Positions 1-10,560 of a stretch of 64,000 nucleotides of DNA are shown here, one piece after another. The notes beneath the pieces are model-generated. The model was not told the origin of the DNA. It searched no databases and worked only from the letters and a program-made list of their open reading frames with translations. The position numbers and the translations under genes were made by a program. Source of the stretch: Branchiostoma belcheri (taxonomy: Eukaryota > Chordata > Leptocardii > Amphioxiformes > Branchiostomatidae); assembly GCF_001625305.1 (NCBI RefSeq), contig NW_017803910.1, positions 1,928,484 through 1,992,483 on the forward strand. Direction: 5' to 3'. Positions within the stretch are counted from its first letter, which is position 1, and each line of letters opens with the position of its first letter.

Positions 1-76
1 CCAAGCAGATCCTAGGGTGGCAAAAGACAGTATCAAATTTGATACTGTTTTTGGTCACCCTAGGATCTGCTTGGAG
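1..76. mobile_element. Foldback MITE, CTCCAAGCAGAT family (left end cut by window)
   Basis: Near-perfect palindrome. The arms read CCAAGCAGATCCTAGGGTG inward and meet at a TATCAAATTTGATA centre. It ends 12 bp short of the receptor stop codon (88-90), so it sits at the start of the 3' UTR. Shares its termini with copies at 1417, 5988, 6536 and 14958. Confidence 0.7.
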
Positions 77-87
77 ACTATGAAGTC

Positions 88-3000
88 TTAGTCGTTGAGG
101 TGTCCCTTGCGCGGTGCCGGCTTAGGCCGCAAGGTGTCGCTCTTGGGAGGGTTTGAGTCCACCTGGTCGCCTTCGTCCTCTGCAGCGTAGTCATCATCTT
201 CAGCAGCCTGAAACCGTTTGTGTACAGTAAGTGAAGTGTTGAGATACATTTATTCGTAGCTTGTTGTGATAGGGATATATTCAAATTCATGTGAGTACAT
301 TGCGAGTTGCAAGACAGAGATGGATTAGTGTCACCTTATGTATGGATCTGTTTAAGTAAGGATATTAAAACAGAGCAGTAGTTTGTTAGGCTGGACCATG
401 TGAAGGTAAACATTATACATTTACTTTGCAAATGTTACCTTTCTAGTTAATTACATTATACCTTTGATTGGTTGTCGTTGGATCGCCGATGTAGTTGCGG
501 TAGGATGCGGGACAGAAACGCGGGACCAGCCGTGGTCTTGTCGTCTAACGCGTCACTCGTGCTTTTTGTCCGTTTCTTCTTCGCTGGCGGCTGCCCGGCG
601 CCCCCAGCTGTGTTTTCAGAACCTCCGGACATCTTCACGTGTTTATTAAAAGAAAGATCATCAGCAAGAATAATCTGTTATTTTTCCAAGAAGACTAAAT
701 ATAACATGCTTTATAGGGTGTTGATTACGACTTTCACACTTTTAAAACTTCAATCACAACAGTCAACTTGGCAGAAGTGTATATACATGTAAAACATGTA
801 ACGCTCCTGCATTACGTTGACTTGACATGACAAAGAAAACTTGAGCAAGTGCAATATACTAGTATACAGGTACACAAATGAACAGAGGCACTAGGCCTGC
901 CGCTGTCTATTGTACAGTCGGATGGTGTAATGGCGTATAAAGAGTCAGTTTGTCTGTTTGTCCCTGCCTTGGGAGCCCTGACACCTCCAGAGTCCTTAAA
1001 CTTCTACAAACATCCCTACCCTTGGAAGAGTCTGTGTCCCTGAGTCAGAGAACCCTCTGCCGTCCTCGTCATCACTGCAAGTAGTAGACATCGCATCTGT
1101 ACAGTTCTCATGCTGTAGGAGGATGGGGAGAAATCGTTAATTTGCGCAGTGTTCAAATAAGGTTGAGTTTGTAACTTGTTGGGGAAAAATTTAGTTTAAC
1201 TACTATGAAAATCTGTGAATAATTACCATCAGGTTGGTGAATGATTCAATAGCAAAGTTCTTCATTCACAACCACGTTTGTAACAAGAGCCTGTGACCGA
1301 ACATCGGCTCTTGTTAGACATTGCTTGTGAATAAAGAATTTTCTATACTTTGAGAAAAGCAAAAAAAAAGCAGCATTTGGTGCTTTTGAACACCGATCAT
1401 TAGGAGCATTCCTAATCTCCAAGCAGATCTTATGGTGGCCGCAAAGACAGTATCAAATTGGCCAGACAGTATCCATTAGCCACCTGAGGGTACTGCGTGG
1501 TCCATTTGATACTCAACGGTCTTTGCGGCCACCGAAAGATCGTTTCGAAAAACTCACGGTTTTGTCGTTGTCCGAGTTTGCCGGCGTGTCGTGGTACTCG
1601 TCCTCGGGCGGAGGCGGCGGCAGTTTGAGGACGATGTACGGCTGCGCCACGCCTACCCGCTCCCACTGGTGGTTCCGCCGGGCGTTCATCTCCATCGTGC
1701 TCCTGTCAAAACCAACAATTTTTTGTTTAATTTGAAACTTTATTTGCAAAATCATTCCCGAAGGCTAATTGCTTGTACAATCAAGTATGATACTCATTGC
1801 AATACAGTAACAGGAGACAGGTAACAACTGTCTGGAAAAACTTTAGTGGGTTAATTAGTGGGTTTTGTGATCTTAGTAGAAAAGTAGTCTTTTGGTGATC
1901 TTCTAAATGACGAGAGGATGGAGAAATTGTTGTAATAACATAGCAAAAGTACCATTAGTTCAGACATTGCAATGACCTGCACTTTCTTCAAGCGCCATCA
2001 TTGCATTACACAATCACCAAAAACGCCGTTTGAGAATCGTAGAGCTCAGCACTGCAAGTAAGTAGCCCAAGTTAGTCTGTGAGGGAGGGAGGGAGGGAGG
2101 GGAAAGAAGGCTTACTCGTTTTCACGTTTCCTCTTTCGCCTGACGTGGAGGAAGCAAATCACCATGGCAACCAGCAACGCCAAGATGGCGGCGACGCCCA
2201 CACCAATGACAGCGATCATCAGCATGTTGACGTCATCCTTCGTCCTGGGCTGGGCCGTCCCGTCGGGCGCGGTCTTCGCGGACCCGGATGTTTCACCCGA
2301 GTTCCCGGATGTTTCTCCAGAGTTCCCGGATGTTTCATCAGAGGGCCCGGATGTTGTTTCACCAGGGGATTCAGATTTCTCTTCAGAGGACCCGGGTTTG
2401 TCGTCAGAGGGTGGGGATGGTGTGACTCGGCTTGGAAATTCCGTAGATGGAAGTCCTAACGGAGGAACAGGAGCTATAGTTCGCACATGTACAAAACGAC
2501 AAGCAATCAACCTCCAATGTTATGTATTCATTCATTCATTCATTCATTCATTCATTCATTCATTCGATCCTTCCATACTTCATTCATTCATTCATTCATT
2601 GTCGTCACCTAGAACTACCCAAAGAAATCACGAGCGTCAAAATATCTTATTTTGAAAGTTCTTCTGTGTTGATAGAAGTCATTATGAAGTCCAATACCTT
2701 CGACTGTACAACTCCAGTCTTTGTCATTGACAAAGGCTTGAGTTGTACAGTCGAACAATTGGATAAGTACTAGTCAAATTTATTGTGTTGGCAATTGCAG
2801 TTAAACTTGTTTTATCAAAATACCCTTTGTCCTTGGAGTTGCCCCCGTGACGTCATTGGAGGAGACCGTTGTTCTTTCTGATGGCGGCCCGGTGTCACAT
2901 TTCCCCGTCACGTGATCACAGAACTTACACCCCCGACACCGGCTGGCGCACAGTTGCCCGTAGCGACCGACCGGACAGATGTTTTCGCAACTACAGTGGG

Positions 3001-6000
3001 CAAAGGAAAAGTAAAACATTTTGCTCAGTTTCTTCTTCTTCTCCAAACAAATAACGTCAATGACGTGAACCAGAGGTCTGTCACCATGGTAACTAGTGTT
3101 GGGTTACATCATGTTGCAGTTTTATAGCAGGAGGAATTTAGACTCCTGTCACCATATACATGAATGTGTTTGAGTAAGAATTAACAAAGCAGACCATATG
3201 CGAAGGTAAACATCATGCATTTGCTTTGCAAATGTTACCTTTCTAGTTATTTTCACATCTATGAATGCTGAATATTTACAAAAAGTGATGCCCTCAGATG
3301 TTCGCTGTCGGTCAATTTATACGTTTTATATAACACTATCAAGTCAAAACTCTTCAAGATTTATTTTTTTACAAAATTCACCTTTTCCCAAAGTATCCTG
3401 CTAAACAGACACAACTTCCTTTGGTGACGTCACACCATCCACCATTACGACACTGGCACGGTAGTCTCGTTCCCGGAGTAGTCAGCGCGGGTCTGACGTT
3501 CTCGTCCGTCTCGTTGCAGAAGCGCCCCCTCCAGCCCTTCTGGCAGGCATTGCAGCCCCCTGTGAACCTGTAGTAATAAATGCATATTTATACATTACTT
3601 TCTAATCAATATCTTGCTGCCATTTAGTCCAATTAAATGCTGCCAATTTTACAAATTGCACCCTGGTTTGCCAAGAATCATACACACAAACGCACCTGCA
3701 GTTCTAGTGCAAGCTGCCAGGGGCCCCAAACTAACATTTAAACTTAGTTCAAACACAACATGAAACCAATAGTAGATATGAATAGACTTAATACAATGCA
3801 GTTTTGTGTTTCAATTTATAACACGCCATCTTATTGTTTCCATTATTCCAGTCCTTTATCACTGGGAAAGAAAACAAACAAACAAACAAACAAACAAACA
3901 AACAAACAAACAAACCTGTTGCAGCGCTTCCCTTTACAGTTTTCCGGGCACCGCTGTGAGCAGTCTTTGTCGTACGTTCCCGCTGGGCACTCTTCACAGC
4001 TTCCCTGATACAGCTCAAACCTGTTTGAAAACGTCTCATGTTTACCGTGGCCGACAAGTACAAAATTTTACACCGCAACTTTTGGTGTTTTACACCGCAA
4101 CTTTGGGTGTTTTACACTGCAACTTTGGGTGTTTTACACTGCAACTTTTGGTGTGTTTACACTGCAACTTTTGCTGTGTTTTACACTGCAACTTTTGCTG
4201 TGTTTTATACTGCAACTTTTGCTGTGTGGAAAACTTACACCCCTCCCCTTTTATAATGGACGGTCCCCCTGTCAGGTCAAAGGTGACAAAGATGGCGGCG
4301 GCCTGAGAGTCACAGTGTCGTGCTGTGACTGAGTGTGAGACATCAACAGAATGGGATCTTAAGAAATTGATCAAGCTGTGAATAAATTGATGATTTATAA
4401 TTCTGTCTGTTCTTCTTTGTGTTCTAACTTTACTATACTTACACAACACTGTATTGCCTCCATGATGACAGTTTATAAATTAGTGATTGACTAATTAACA
4501 TTGATTAGATGTCTTATTAACTATAAATATTGTATACAATATTATTCTACATTTGTATACGAGCGATCGCTGTTTTTGTTTACATTATACGCATGCAAAT
4601 TATTTGAAGACATATGCAAATTCTTGGTAGGCAAATCAGCCAACTGGCACCCACTTTTTGCCTACGGTGACGTCATGGCGATCGCTCGTATTGTTCCCTA
4701 ATGATCGATAACTTACCTGAGTCAAGAGTCAACACTTCATAATTGAAAATAAGTCTTTATTGCTTCATAGTACCAAGTGGTGCCACATTTGACTCCCATA
4801 GGCCCAATATTTACTCATCAAATTATTAGCGACCTTGCGAGTCCGAATTCTCTAGCTAGAAAATGTCACGTGACTCAAAGGCCTTTAGAAAAAAACTAAC
4901 GTCACAACGTAGCCAAGCTTTTCCTCTAAAAAACTTATGCACGAAAAGGATAACTCAGTCGACGTAGTTTGCATGCAATCGTTGTCACCTTTGACCTGAC
5001 AGGGGGACCGTCCATTATAAAAGGGGAGGGGTGTAAGTTTTCCACACAGCAAAAGTTGCAGTGTAAAACACAGCAAAAGTTGCAGTGTAAAACACAGCAA
5101 AAGTTGCAGTGTAAAACACCAAAAGTTGCAGTGTAAAACACCAAAAGTTGCAGTGTAAAACACCAAAAGTTGCGGTGTAAAACACCAAAAGTTGCGGTGT
5201 AAAATTTTGTTCTTGTCGGCCACGGTACATGTTAGTTTACTAGAGCACGGAAAAGAACCCAACAGTACAACACTTATGGAGAAGAGTAGGGATGACGCGG
5301 TGTGCTTGGCTAGATGACTTAAAAACACACAACTATGTGTGTGCTATGGTGAATGATAAGACTCTTCATTTTCATTTCCCCACATTTTCTTCTTTTCGTT
5401 TGGATTTGATTTTTGTATTCTACGATATTAGTAGAATTTTCCAATATTTTTTGTCACTTACGGCATATTTTTTTTCATCTGCTTTGTACTATTTAGAGTA
5501 TGCTCGAAAACGTTTTTTTATTGGACGAAAATTATTCTATATAAATTAACATGGCCTACTATCCATTATATCCTTAGTGCATTACCCTGGTTTGCAGTCC
5601 AGGCACACCCCCTGCTGGATGGAGCAGGTTTTGCAGCCCTTCGGACAGCGGTTCTCGCAGGCCTGCCCGAAGAACCCCGGCACGCACTGTCGGCACTTCC
5701 CGCTCACCCGGTTACACGTGTACGGGCAGTTCTCCGGGCAGATCATCTTACAGTTCCGCCCGTACGTACCTCGAGCACACCTGCCGAAATTTTTTAAACT
5801 TCAGATTACAAGGACAGTGAGGACTCTGAGGAGTTGTCGTGATATTTGGTAGCTTGATAGGTCTTCATGAGATTTTGGATCCCTGGAGACTTGTTATGGT
5901 ACTGCAACAGAACTTTTATAACTCGCGATTTCTTGAATAGGGCCACGAATTTTGTATGGTAGACAGCTCTTGTGCCCGGGAAGTAATCTCCAAGCAGATC

Positions 6001-9000
6001 TTTCGGTGGCCGCAAAGGCAGCATCCATTGCAATCATGGATACTGCCTGGCCAATGGATACTGCCTGACCAATTTGATACCAGCTGTCTTTGCAGCCACC
6101 GAAACATCTGCTTGGAGCACAAGGGCTACATCTACCACAATTCGCGACCCTGGCATGTCCGGACCGCGAGATATCAAAGTTCCGCTGCAGTACCAGAACA
6201 AGCCTCCAGGGGATCCAAAATTTAATCATATAGAGATCTCATCAATACTTACCCACCTGCCAAGTATCACGACAATTCATCCAAGTTTTTTTAGTTATCA
6301 CATACTTACATGAACACACACACGATTGAGACATGACGCTACCGAAAATTATAAACTTTCTGGGCGAGGATAAAAAAATATACGAACTTCTTGTCGCAGT
6401 TTTCTCCCATCCACCCATCCTGACACGTCTCCTCGCACACTCCAGTCTCCTTGTTACACGTTTCACAGTTACCGCACTGTCTGCGGAACACAGAAACAAA
6501 ACAAAAGACTTCAATCTCAGGCACTCAAAGCTAATCTCCAAGCAGATGGGGCAAGGGAAGTCTATATTGGCCGCCTTCAAAAATTGGTCGCCCCACTTGG
6601 GTGGGTATAATGCATGCCCGGCCAATTTGATACTGTCTTGCCGATTTGATACAGTAATCAGCCACCCAAAGATGATTTCAGTGCTGTTACACTGGATTTT
6701 CAATTTCTGGTTGAGGCTAAGAAGGCTATGCAAATTAGCTAAATCAGTAAGACATTGAGACTGTCTTACCTCAAGCAGTTGTTGCCATAGAAACCAGCGT
6801 AACATGATTGACAGCTGCCTGTCACGGCGTTGCATGACTTGCAGTTGCCAGGGCAACGGATTTTGCAGTCTGGTCCATAATAACCTATAGAATTCATGTA
6901 AAGGAAAGAAAGAAAGAAAACAAAGGGGGTTAAAATCATCTTTATAGATAATGCAATGTAAGATGAAAGGTTGTTTAGGTTAAGCCTAGGACGGCCCTTT
7001 ATCTCTTGCTATACTAAGAGGAGGGCCCAAGGCAAATGAGACAAGATGTTAAAAGTATTATCAGGGATTATGGTTAGGGTTTGGGTTAGATACGGTAACA
7101 GTTATAGACATTTTCGGTCACCCCGAAGGCACGCCAATGTATAAAAAGAACCAACACCATTCATCAGTTTGGTTTAATGATATACAAGAGTGGAGTATAG
7201 AAATATGAATAAAGAAAGACGTTACGATGAAAATATAATAGTCCCTACCAGAATTCTGGTGCATAGAGGACCAGCTTACCTAAGGGACATAAGGGGATGT
7301 CACACAGCAGTCCCTTCCACCCGGCGTTACATGTGCACTGTCCGTCTGAGGGACTACACTTCCCGTGCTCACACAGACACTCATACAGGCAGTTCGGTCC
7401 GAACCGACCCTCCCGACACGCTGGGAATGCATAATAGATGTTTTAAAGATAACATTATGTGACATGTTAATCATTTTTTGCAGTTGTAACAAAAATTAAT
7501 ACAAGTGCCATATGCGAAGGCAAGCATTATTTATTTGCTTTGCAAATGTTACCTTTCTAGTTTCTAGTAATGTTACATAGAAGGGCTCCCTCTTAGGAGC
7601 GTTGCAAAAAAAAAAAAACTCACGACATTGCACCCTCGGGCTCCATCCGTGCATGCAGCCGCACTGGTTGGTGGTGACGCAGACCTGTCCTACAGCGTGA
7701 CACAGGCTCGCTACCGACGCGTCACAGGCGCCTGTGTGACACAATAGTGACAGTCACTCTGGTTAACGTTTATTAGTGGTATCGCGTCACATGCTCTTGT
7801 AACGGTGGTTTAAGTGACGCAGACCTGTGTGACAGGGGGTCACCACTGACGCGTCACAGGCGCCTGTGTGTGACACAATTGTAACAGCCACACTAGTCAG
7901 TGGTAACGCGTCACAGCCTCTTGTAACGGTGATGGCGCAGACCATAGTGTAACAGGGGGTCGACCTTGTCATTGACGCGTCTGTATAATCGTACCGTGCT
8001 AGGCTCCTTTGCGATTAAGGACGAACCAAGAAGAATCATGAAATGATAGTCATGTCATACGCAAGGAAATTGTTACGACAAGCAACTGGATAGATTGAGT
8101 AACAATTTATTTCTCTCATTACCTGCATGTCCAACCTTCATCGATGATTGTCATATCATGTTGATGATATCGTGAAATGATTTTCGCGACCGTCTAGAAA
8201 CATACTAGTAGATCACAATAAAACACTTTTGCTGGAAACATCTAATCAAGAGTAAAACTTGGTCGTGTCTTGAAAGTTTAAACTTACCGACGATACAGAA
8301 GTGCCCGTACTGTTGCCACTCGTCACAACATCGGTACTCTGTAGCGTTACTGTTGGGAAAACGGAAATTTATCATCTGTGTGCAAATCGAAGTAATACGG
8401 AAAGCTAATCTACAAGTTGATCTTGTTTTGTCAATTTTGCCCAGCCAGTTGAAAAAAATCACAAGCATTATGTTCCTCTATAATGTAACTTCTTGTGTAG
8501 TGAGAGTGCAGATAATTGGAAGAAGTGTTTGTTGAAGAAAATACTTTTGGCCCTTGCCAATCATTACACTTGGGTGATAAAAACTTCGTTTATTAAGAGA
8601 GAAAACATGACGCGTGAAAATTGAGCTCTACTGCAAGGAGCTTAAGTTTAAACCAAAATATTGTACAGAAAGAAAAATATTATGGCCGTCACGAGTTGCA
8701 TCGAGATCTGATAAAGCATTGTGTTGACAACATCGCTGTTCTCCTTGACCCAAAATCTTCTGTTACCGACATGTACACCAGAAAATGCCCAAACTCAAAC
8801 ATTGTAATGATATACGCCATCTAAGAATATAGTCCATAGCATTCCTTATGATATTTATGTAGGGTGGACAATGTTAGGACAAAGAAACGGAAAAGGGAAC
8901 GTGTGACACACAACACAGACATTACCTCACTGGGTTCACGTATTCACACAGGTTGGGACCTCGCGTGGCCAGCTCCGGGGTATGCTGTCCTGGAACCTGC

Positions 9001-9062
9001 GCTAGAGAAAACGGCAAAACCGACAAGATGTGGAGAAGAAAAAACACCGCACGATTGTCCAT
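88..9062 (-). CDS. EMI/EGF-repeat single-pass receptor, MEGF10/PEAR1/SREC-like
   Basis: Exons in transcript order: 9062-8926, 8349-8288, 7731-7624, 7420-7280, 6884-6770, 6480-6384, (tentative 6338-6310), 5780-5586, 4020-3916, 3567-3382, 2990-2824, 2473-2116, 1702-1558, (probable 1112-1020), 632-462, 207-88. All phases close and give 742 aa. Residues 1-22 are a signal peptide (MDNRAVFFLLHILSVLPFSL). An EMI-like segment with paired Cys (YRCCDEW) follows, then Cys-rich EGF/laminin-type repeats to about 430, a Ser/Thr stalk with repeated ETSGNSG, a TM helix near 531-556 and a basic stop-transfer VRRKRKR. The tail carries YIVL (Y589), LPPPP (EVH1-type ligand), DEYHD and DDDYAAEDE. The family (MEGF10, PEAR1, SCARF) acts in adhesion and engulfment of dying cells; that role here is inference. 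The start is chosen by the signal peptide. Weak points are the small sixth-intron exon and possibly missed tail exons. Confidence 0.8.
397..450 (+). repeat. Short dispersed repeat, copy 1 (3' part)
   Basis: Contains the shared end GCAAATGTTACCTTTCTAGT, also at 3230-3250, 7541-7562 and (one change) 12044-12064. Upstream similarity (GTGTCACC...TGTTTAAGTAAG) reaches back to about 328. Confidence 0.5.
1020..1112 (-). CDS. Probable acidic cytoplasmic-tail exon of the EGF receptor
   Basis: A 93-nt open segment lies between acceptor CCTACAG and donor GTAGGG, phase 0 on both sides. It therefore fits between the flanking tail exons, which are also phase 0. It encodes an acidic, Ser/Thr-rich stretch (includes CSDDEDGRGFSDSGTQTLPR). 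It may be alternatively spliced, since skipping it keeps the frame. Confidence 0.5.
1417..1543. mobile_element. CTCCAAGCAGAT-family MITE abutting a splice donor
   Basis: Starts with CTCCAAGCAGATCTTATGG and ends with the subterminal motif GCGGCCACCGAAAGATCG seen in the 5988 copy. The final terminal bases are lost. Its right end lies about 15 bp from the exon end at 1558. Confidence 0.6.
2083..2102 (+). repeat. (GGGA)n microsatellite
   Basis: Five GGGA units in the intron just downstream of the transmembrane exon of the receptor gene. Confidence 0.7.
2525..2605 (+). repeat. (TTCA)n microsatellite
   Basis: Two runs of ATTC/TTCA repeats separated by a short spacer, in the intron upstream of the stalk/TM exon of the receptor gene. 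Confidence 0.8.
2699..2755. repeat. Perfect-arm hairpin in intron
   Basis: Outer arms TTCGACTGTACAACTC and its exact reverse complement surround inner arms AGTCTTTGTC/GACAAAGGCT. The 57-bp foldback resembles a minimal MITE. Confidence 0.6.
3005..3252 (+). repeat. Dispersed ~250-bp repeat, copy 2
   Basis: Aligns by eye with 11810-12066: TTTCTTCTTC, then GTAACTAGTGTTG, TACATCATGTTGCAG, TGTCACCATATACATGAATG and the end TTTGCTTTGCAAATGTTACC. It lies in the receptor intron directly upstream (on the minus strand) of the exon at 2990. SINE-like size; no RNA polymerase III boxes recognised. Confidence 0.5.
3871..3916 (+). repeat. (CAAA)n microsatellite forming a splice donor
   Basis: About eleven CAAA units. 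On the minus strand this is (GTTT)n and it begins exactly at the exon end at 3916, so the 5' splice site is CAG|GTTTGTTTG, supplied by the microsatellite. Confidence 0.7.
4043..5227. mobile_element. FoldBack-like element with long tandem-repeat arms
   Basis: Two inverted arms of about 246 bp (4043-4289 and 4982-5227). Both begin TACCGTGGCCGACAAG and continue as tandem units of about 21-24 bp containing TTTTACACTGCAACTTTTGG. They end in a shared unique tail (GGACGGTCCCCCTGTCAGGT). The arms surround a 692-bp loop. The hexamer CATGTT flanks the element directly at 4037-4042 and 5228-5233, as a target duplication would. Drosophila FB and sea urchin TU elements have this architecture; family membership here is by structure only. 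No transposase frame is seen in the loop. It sits about 22 bp upstream of the exon acceptor at 4021. Confidence 0.7.
4557..4695. mobile_element. MITE nested in the FoldBack loop (TACGAGCGATCGC ends)
   Basis: Terminal inverted repeats TACGAGCGATCGC / GCGATCGCTCGTA. The interior (TTTGTTTACATTATACGCAT, CAAATTATTTGAAGACATA, CAACTGGCACCCACTTTTTG) matches, inverted and diverged, the copy at 47385-47500. Confidence 0.6.
5385..5565. repeat. Fragment of the GGATGACATCC-end MITE family
   Basis: Aligns by eye with 48785-48985: TTTCGTTTGGATTTGATTTT, CACTTACGGCATATTTTTTT, ATGCTCGAAAACGTTTTT and the end ATTAACATGGCC. Confidence 0.45.
5815..5987 (+). repeat. Left arm of an inverted dispersed-repeat pair
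   Basis: Dispersed repeat also found at 29190-29345 and inverted at 6122-6290 and 44430-44600. Diagnostic pieces are TAGGTCTTCAT, GTACTGCAACAGAACTT and GGTAGACAGCTCTTG. The inverted arm follows after a 130-bp MITE. Confidence 0.55.
5988..6117. mobile_element. Complete CTCCAAGCAGAT-family MITE, 130 bp
   Basis: Exact 12-bp termini CTCCAAGCAGAT / ATCTGCTTGGAG with subterminal inverted GGTGGC...GCCACC. The interior repeats GATACTGCCTG. Sits between two inverted arms of another repeat, within the receptor gene. Confidence 0.75.
6122..6290 (-). repeat. Right arm of the inverted dispersed-repeat pair
   Basis: Reverse-orientation copy of the repeat at 5815-5987 (GATATCAAAGTTCCGCTGCA, AAGCCTCCAGGGGATCC, ACTTACCCACCTGCC). 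Confidence 0.55.
6310..6338 (-). CDS. Candidate 29-nt microexon of the EGF receptor
   Basis: The EGF exon at 6480-6384 ends in phase 0 at a GTATAT donor, but the next exon at 5780 needs phase 2. Between them the minus strand has an AG acceptor (TTTTCGGTAG) and, 29 nt on, a strong donor GTAAGTATG. Adding 29 nt restores the frame and makes the whole coding length divisible by three. The peptide (RHVSIVCVFM) is not strikingly EGF-like, so the call rests on splice consensus and phase only. Confidence 0.35.
6536..6680. mobile_element. Diverged CTCCAAGCAGAT-family MITE
   Basis: Begins CTCCAAGCAGATGGGGCA. The interior shares GGCCAATTTGATACTGTCT with the 5988 copy, and GCCACCCAAAGATGAT marks a decayed right end. 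Lies in the receptor intron. Confidence 0.5.
7715..7990 (-). repeat. Tandem duplication of an EGF exon border (two decayed copies)
   Basis: The 5' part of the functional exon at 7731-7624 (acceptor, then GACDAS and a Cys ladder) is repeated twice upstream on the minus strand, around 7800-7870 and 7930-7990. The spacing is about 130 bp and the shared core is GACGCGTCACAGGCGCCTGT. The extra copies lose the frame before the conserved CVTTNQCGC part, so they look like dead exon duplicates. Confidence 0.6.
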
Positions 9063-10560
9063 CCTCGCTATAGTTTTCTGACTTCCAGTCTTTGTGAAAA
9101 CGGAGAAAACGGTTCGAGTTACTGCCAGCATGCGGTTGTGGAGAGAGTTAGTACTTTTGGCGTGGGGCAGGACCGGAAGTTGCCTAGTCCTCTTCCTTAT
9201 AAGAAACGACGGCTGTTTCCTGGCTGATGAGAGTATCGCCTCCATCAGCCGGGCTGCGACAACTGTTAGCACCGGACAACGGGCACATGTCAGTGCAAAC
9301 CCGCAAGGGTGGGGGATCCAACAGCGACTTGTACAATACTGGCACATCCCGGTATGATGGGTGGGGGGTCCTGGCAACGCTTTGAGGTAAATTTAGGCAG
9401 CCCGACAACGTAACAGTAAATTCAGTCGTCATGATGTAAAGCTTTGCAAACGACTTAATTGGAGTATTCTTTTGTATTTATTTGGGGGTGTCTGGCAAAA
9501 CTAGTCTGCAGGTCTTCGTTAGACGCTCCGTTATTATTTCTTGAGCATTCTGGTGTTTGACTATGCCATGTGACTAACATTTCAAAATAACAAAGACTAC
9601 TAGAATTCAAATTTCTCTAGACGAAGAATTTTCTGACAACGCGTAACGCTGAATTGAAACGCTACGATTAAACGTTGGCTCAGCACGCCTCCCGGAAAAA
9701 AGGCACGCAGACCCTCAGAGAGAAGACGGATATGTATTTTTGACCAGCCCCTTTGGTTTTCCAGTGAGATCCTCCCGCCCGAGTGCAGTATAACGACGTG
9801 CGTACTTAGTGCGGGAAGGAAGGCTGTCCTGTCGGCGAACTAAAGAGTAGGCGGGGAAACTTGGACCATAGATCGTCTGCAGAAAAGGTGGCTGACCTCT
9901 TAATCTCAGATCAGATCTTTTGGGAAAACAGTATCAAATATTGGCAAAACTGAATCAAATTGGCCAGGCAAGAAAAACCCCAATGGTCTGTGTATAGCTA
10001 TTTCCTTGATAATGTTGCTTTTTGGGACACATTAGAAGTACATTTCGATAGCCCATGTGCATGTACCGGGTCTCAGTTTTTCTATGGATTCGAACCCGTG
10101 ACAGTATGGTCCAACGGCACGTAGACCACTACAAGCTGCGGATTACGCCTCAAAGAACACGTAATCACCGTGTGTATACAGTAAGGACAATTATTTACCA
10201 TAGCTTAGAAATCAGGACAACGTGTTTGGCATTTTATGTTAGCTAGGTACTCCATATCTCTCGTTTAAATAAGAAAATGCCTTGGCTGATAAAATGATTA
10301 TCAGTAACTTTTTTTATGTTTTTGTTTTATAAAGTTTGGAAAGGCGTTCTTTGCAGGGGCCGGATACCGGGGCCTCAGACAGAGTGGGACGATTATTTTC
10401 AGACACTCACTCAAGAACTAAACATCGTATATACATGCTATTGTGGGTGGGAATCAAAGTTCAGGGGACCGCGGTTTGTGCAAACAGACGGAGGCAGGGT
10501 AACCAGGCACCGATTTGTAATCAGTTCTGAAGGCAAACTCGCTTTTGGAACTGGCGCATT
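9063..10560. other. Intergenic promoter region between head-to-head genes
   Basis: Contains the 5' flanks of the receptor (-) and the zinc transporter (+). No TATA box is obvious. A partial CTCCAAGCAGAT-type relic lies near 9902-9985 (AGTATCAAATATTGGCAAAA). No other gene recognised. Confidence 0.5.

Noticed and set aside
3788-4078. Open frame with repeated FVCLFVCL
   Set aside because: Translation of the (CAAA)n microsatellite.
4038-5328. Repetitive frames rich in TATFGVLHCNF
   Set aside because: Products of the tandem units in the FoldBack arms, not proteins.
9232-9375. Cys-rich minus-strand frame (GMCQYCTSRCWIPHPCGFAL) upstream of the receptor
   Set aside because: Lies before the signal-peptide exon, has no matching acceptor/donor phase, and no known Cys spacing; probably chance in a CpG-rich promoter.
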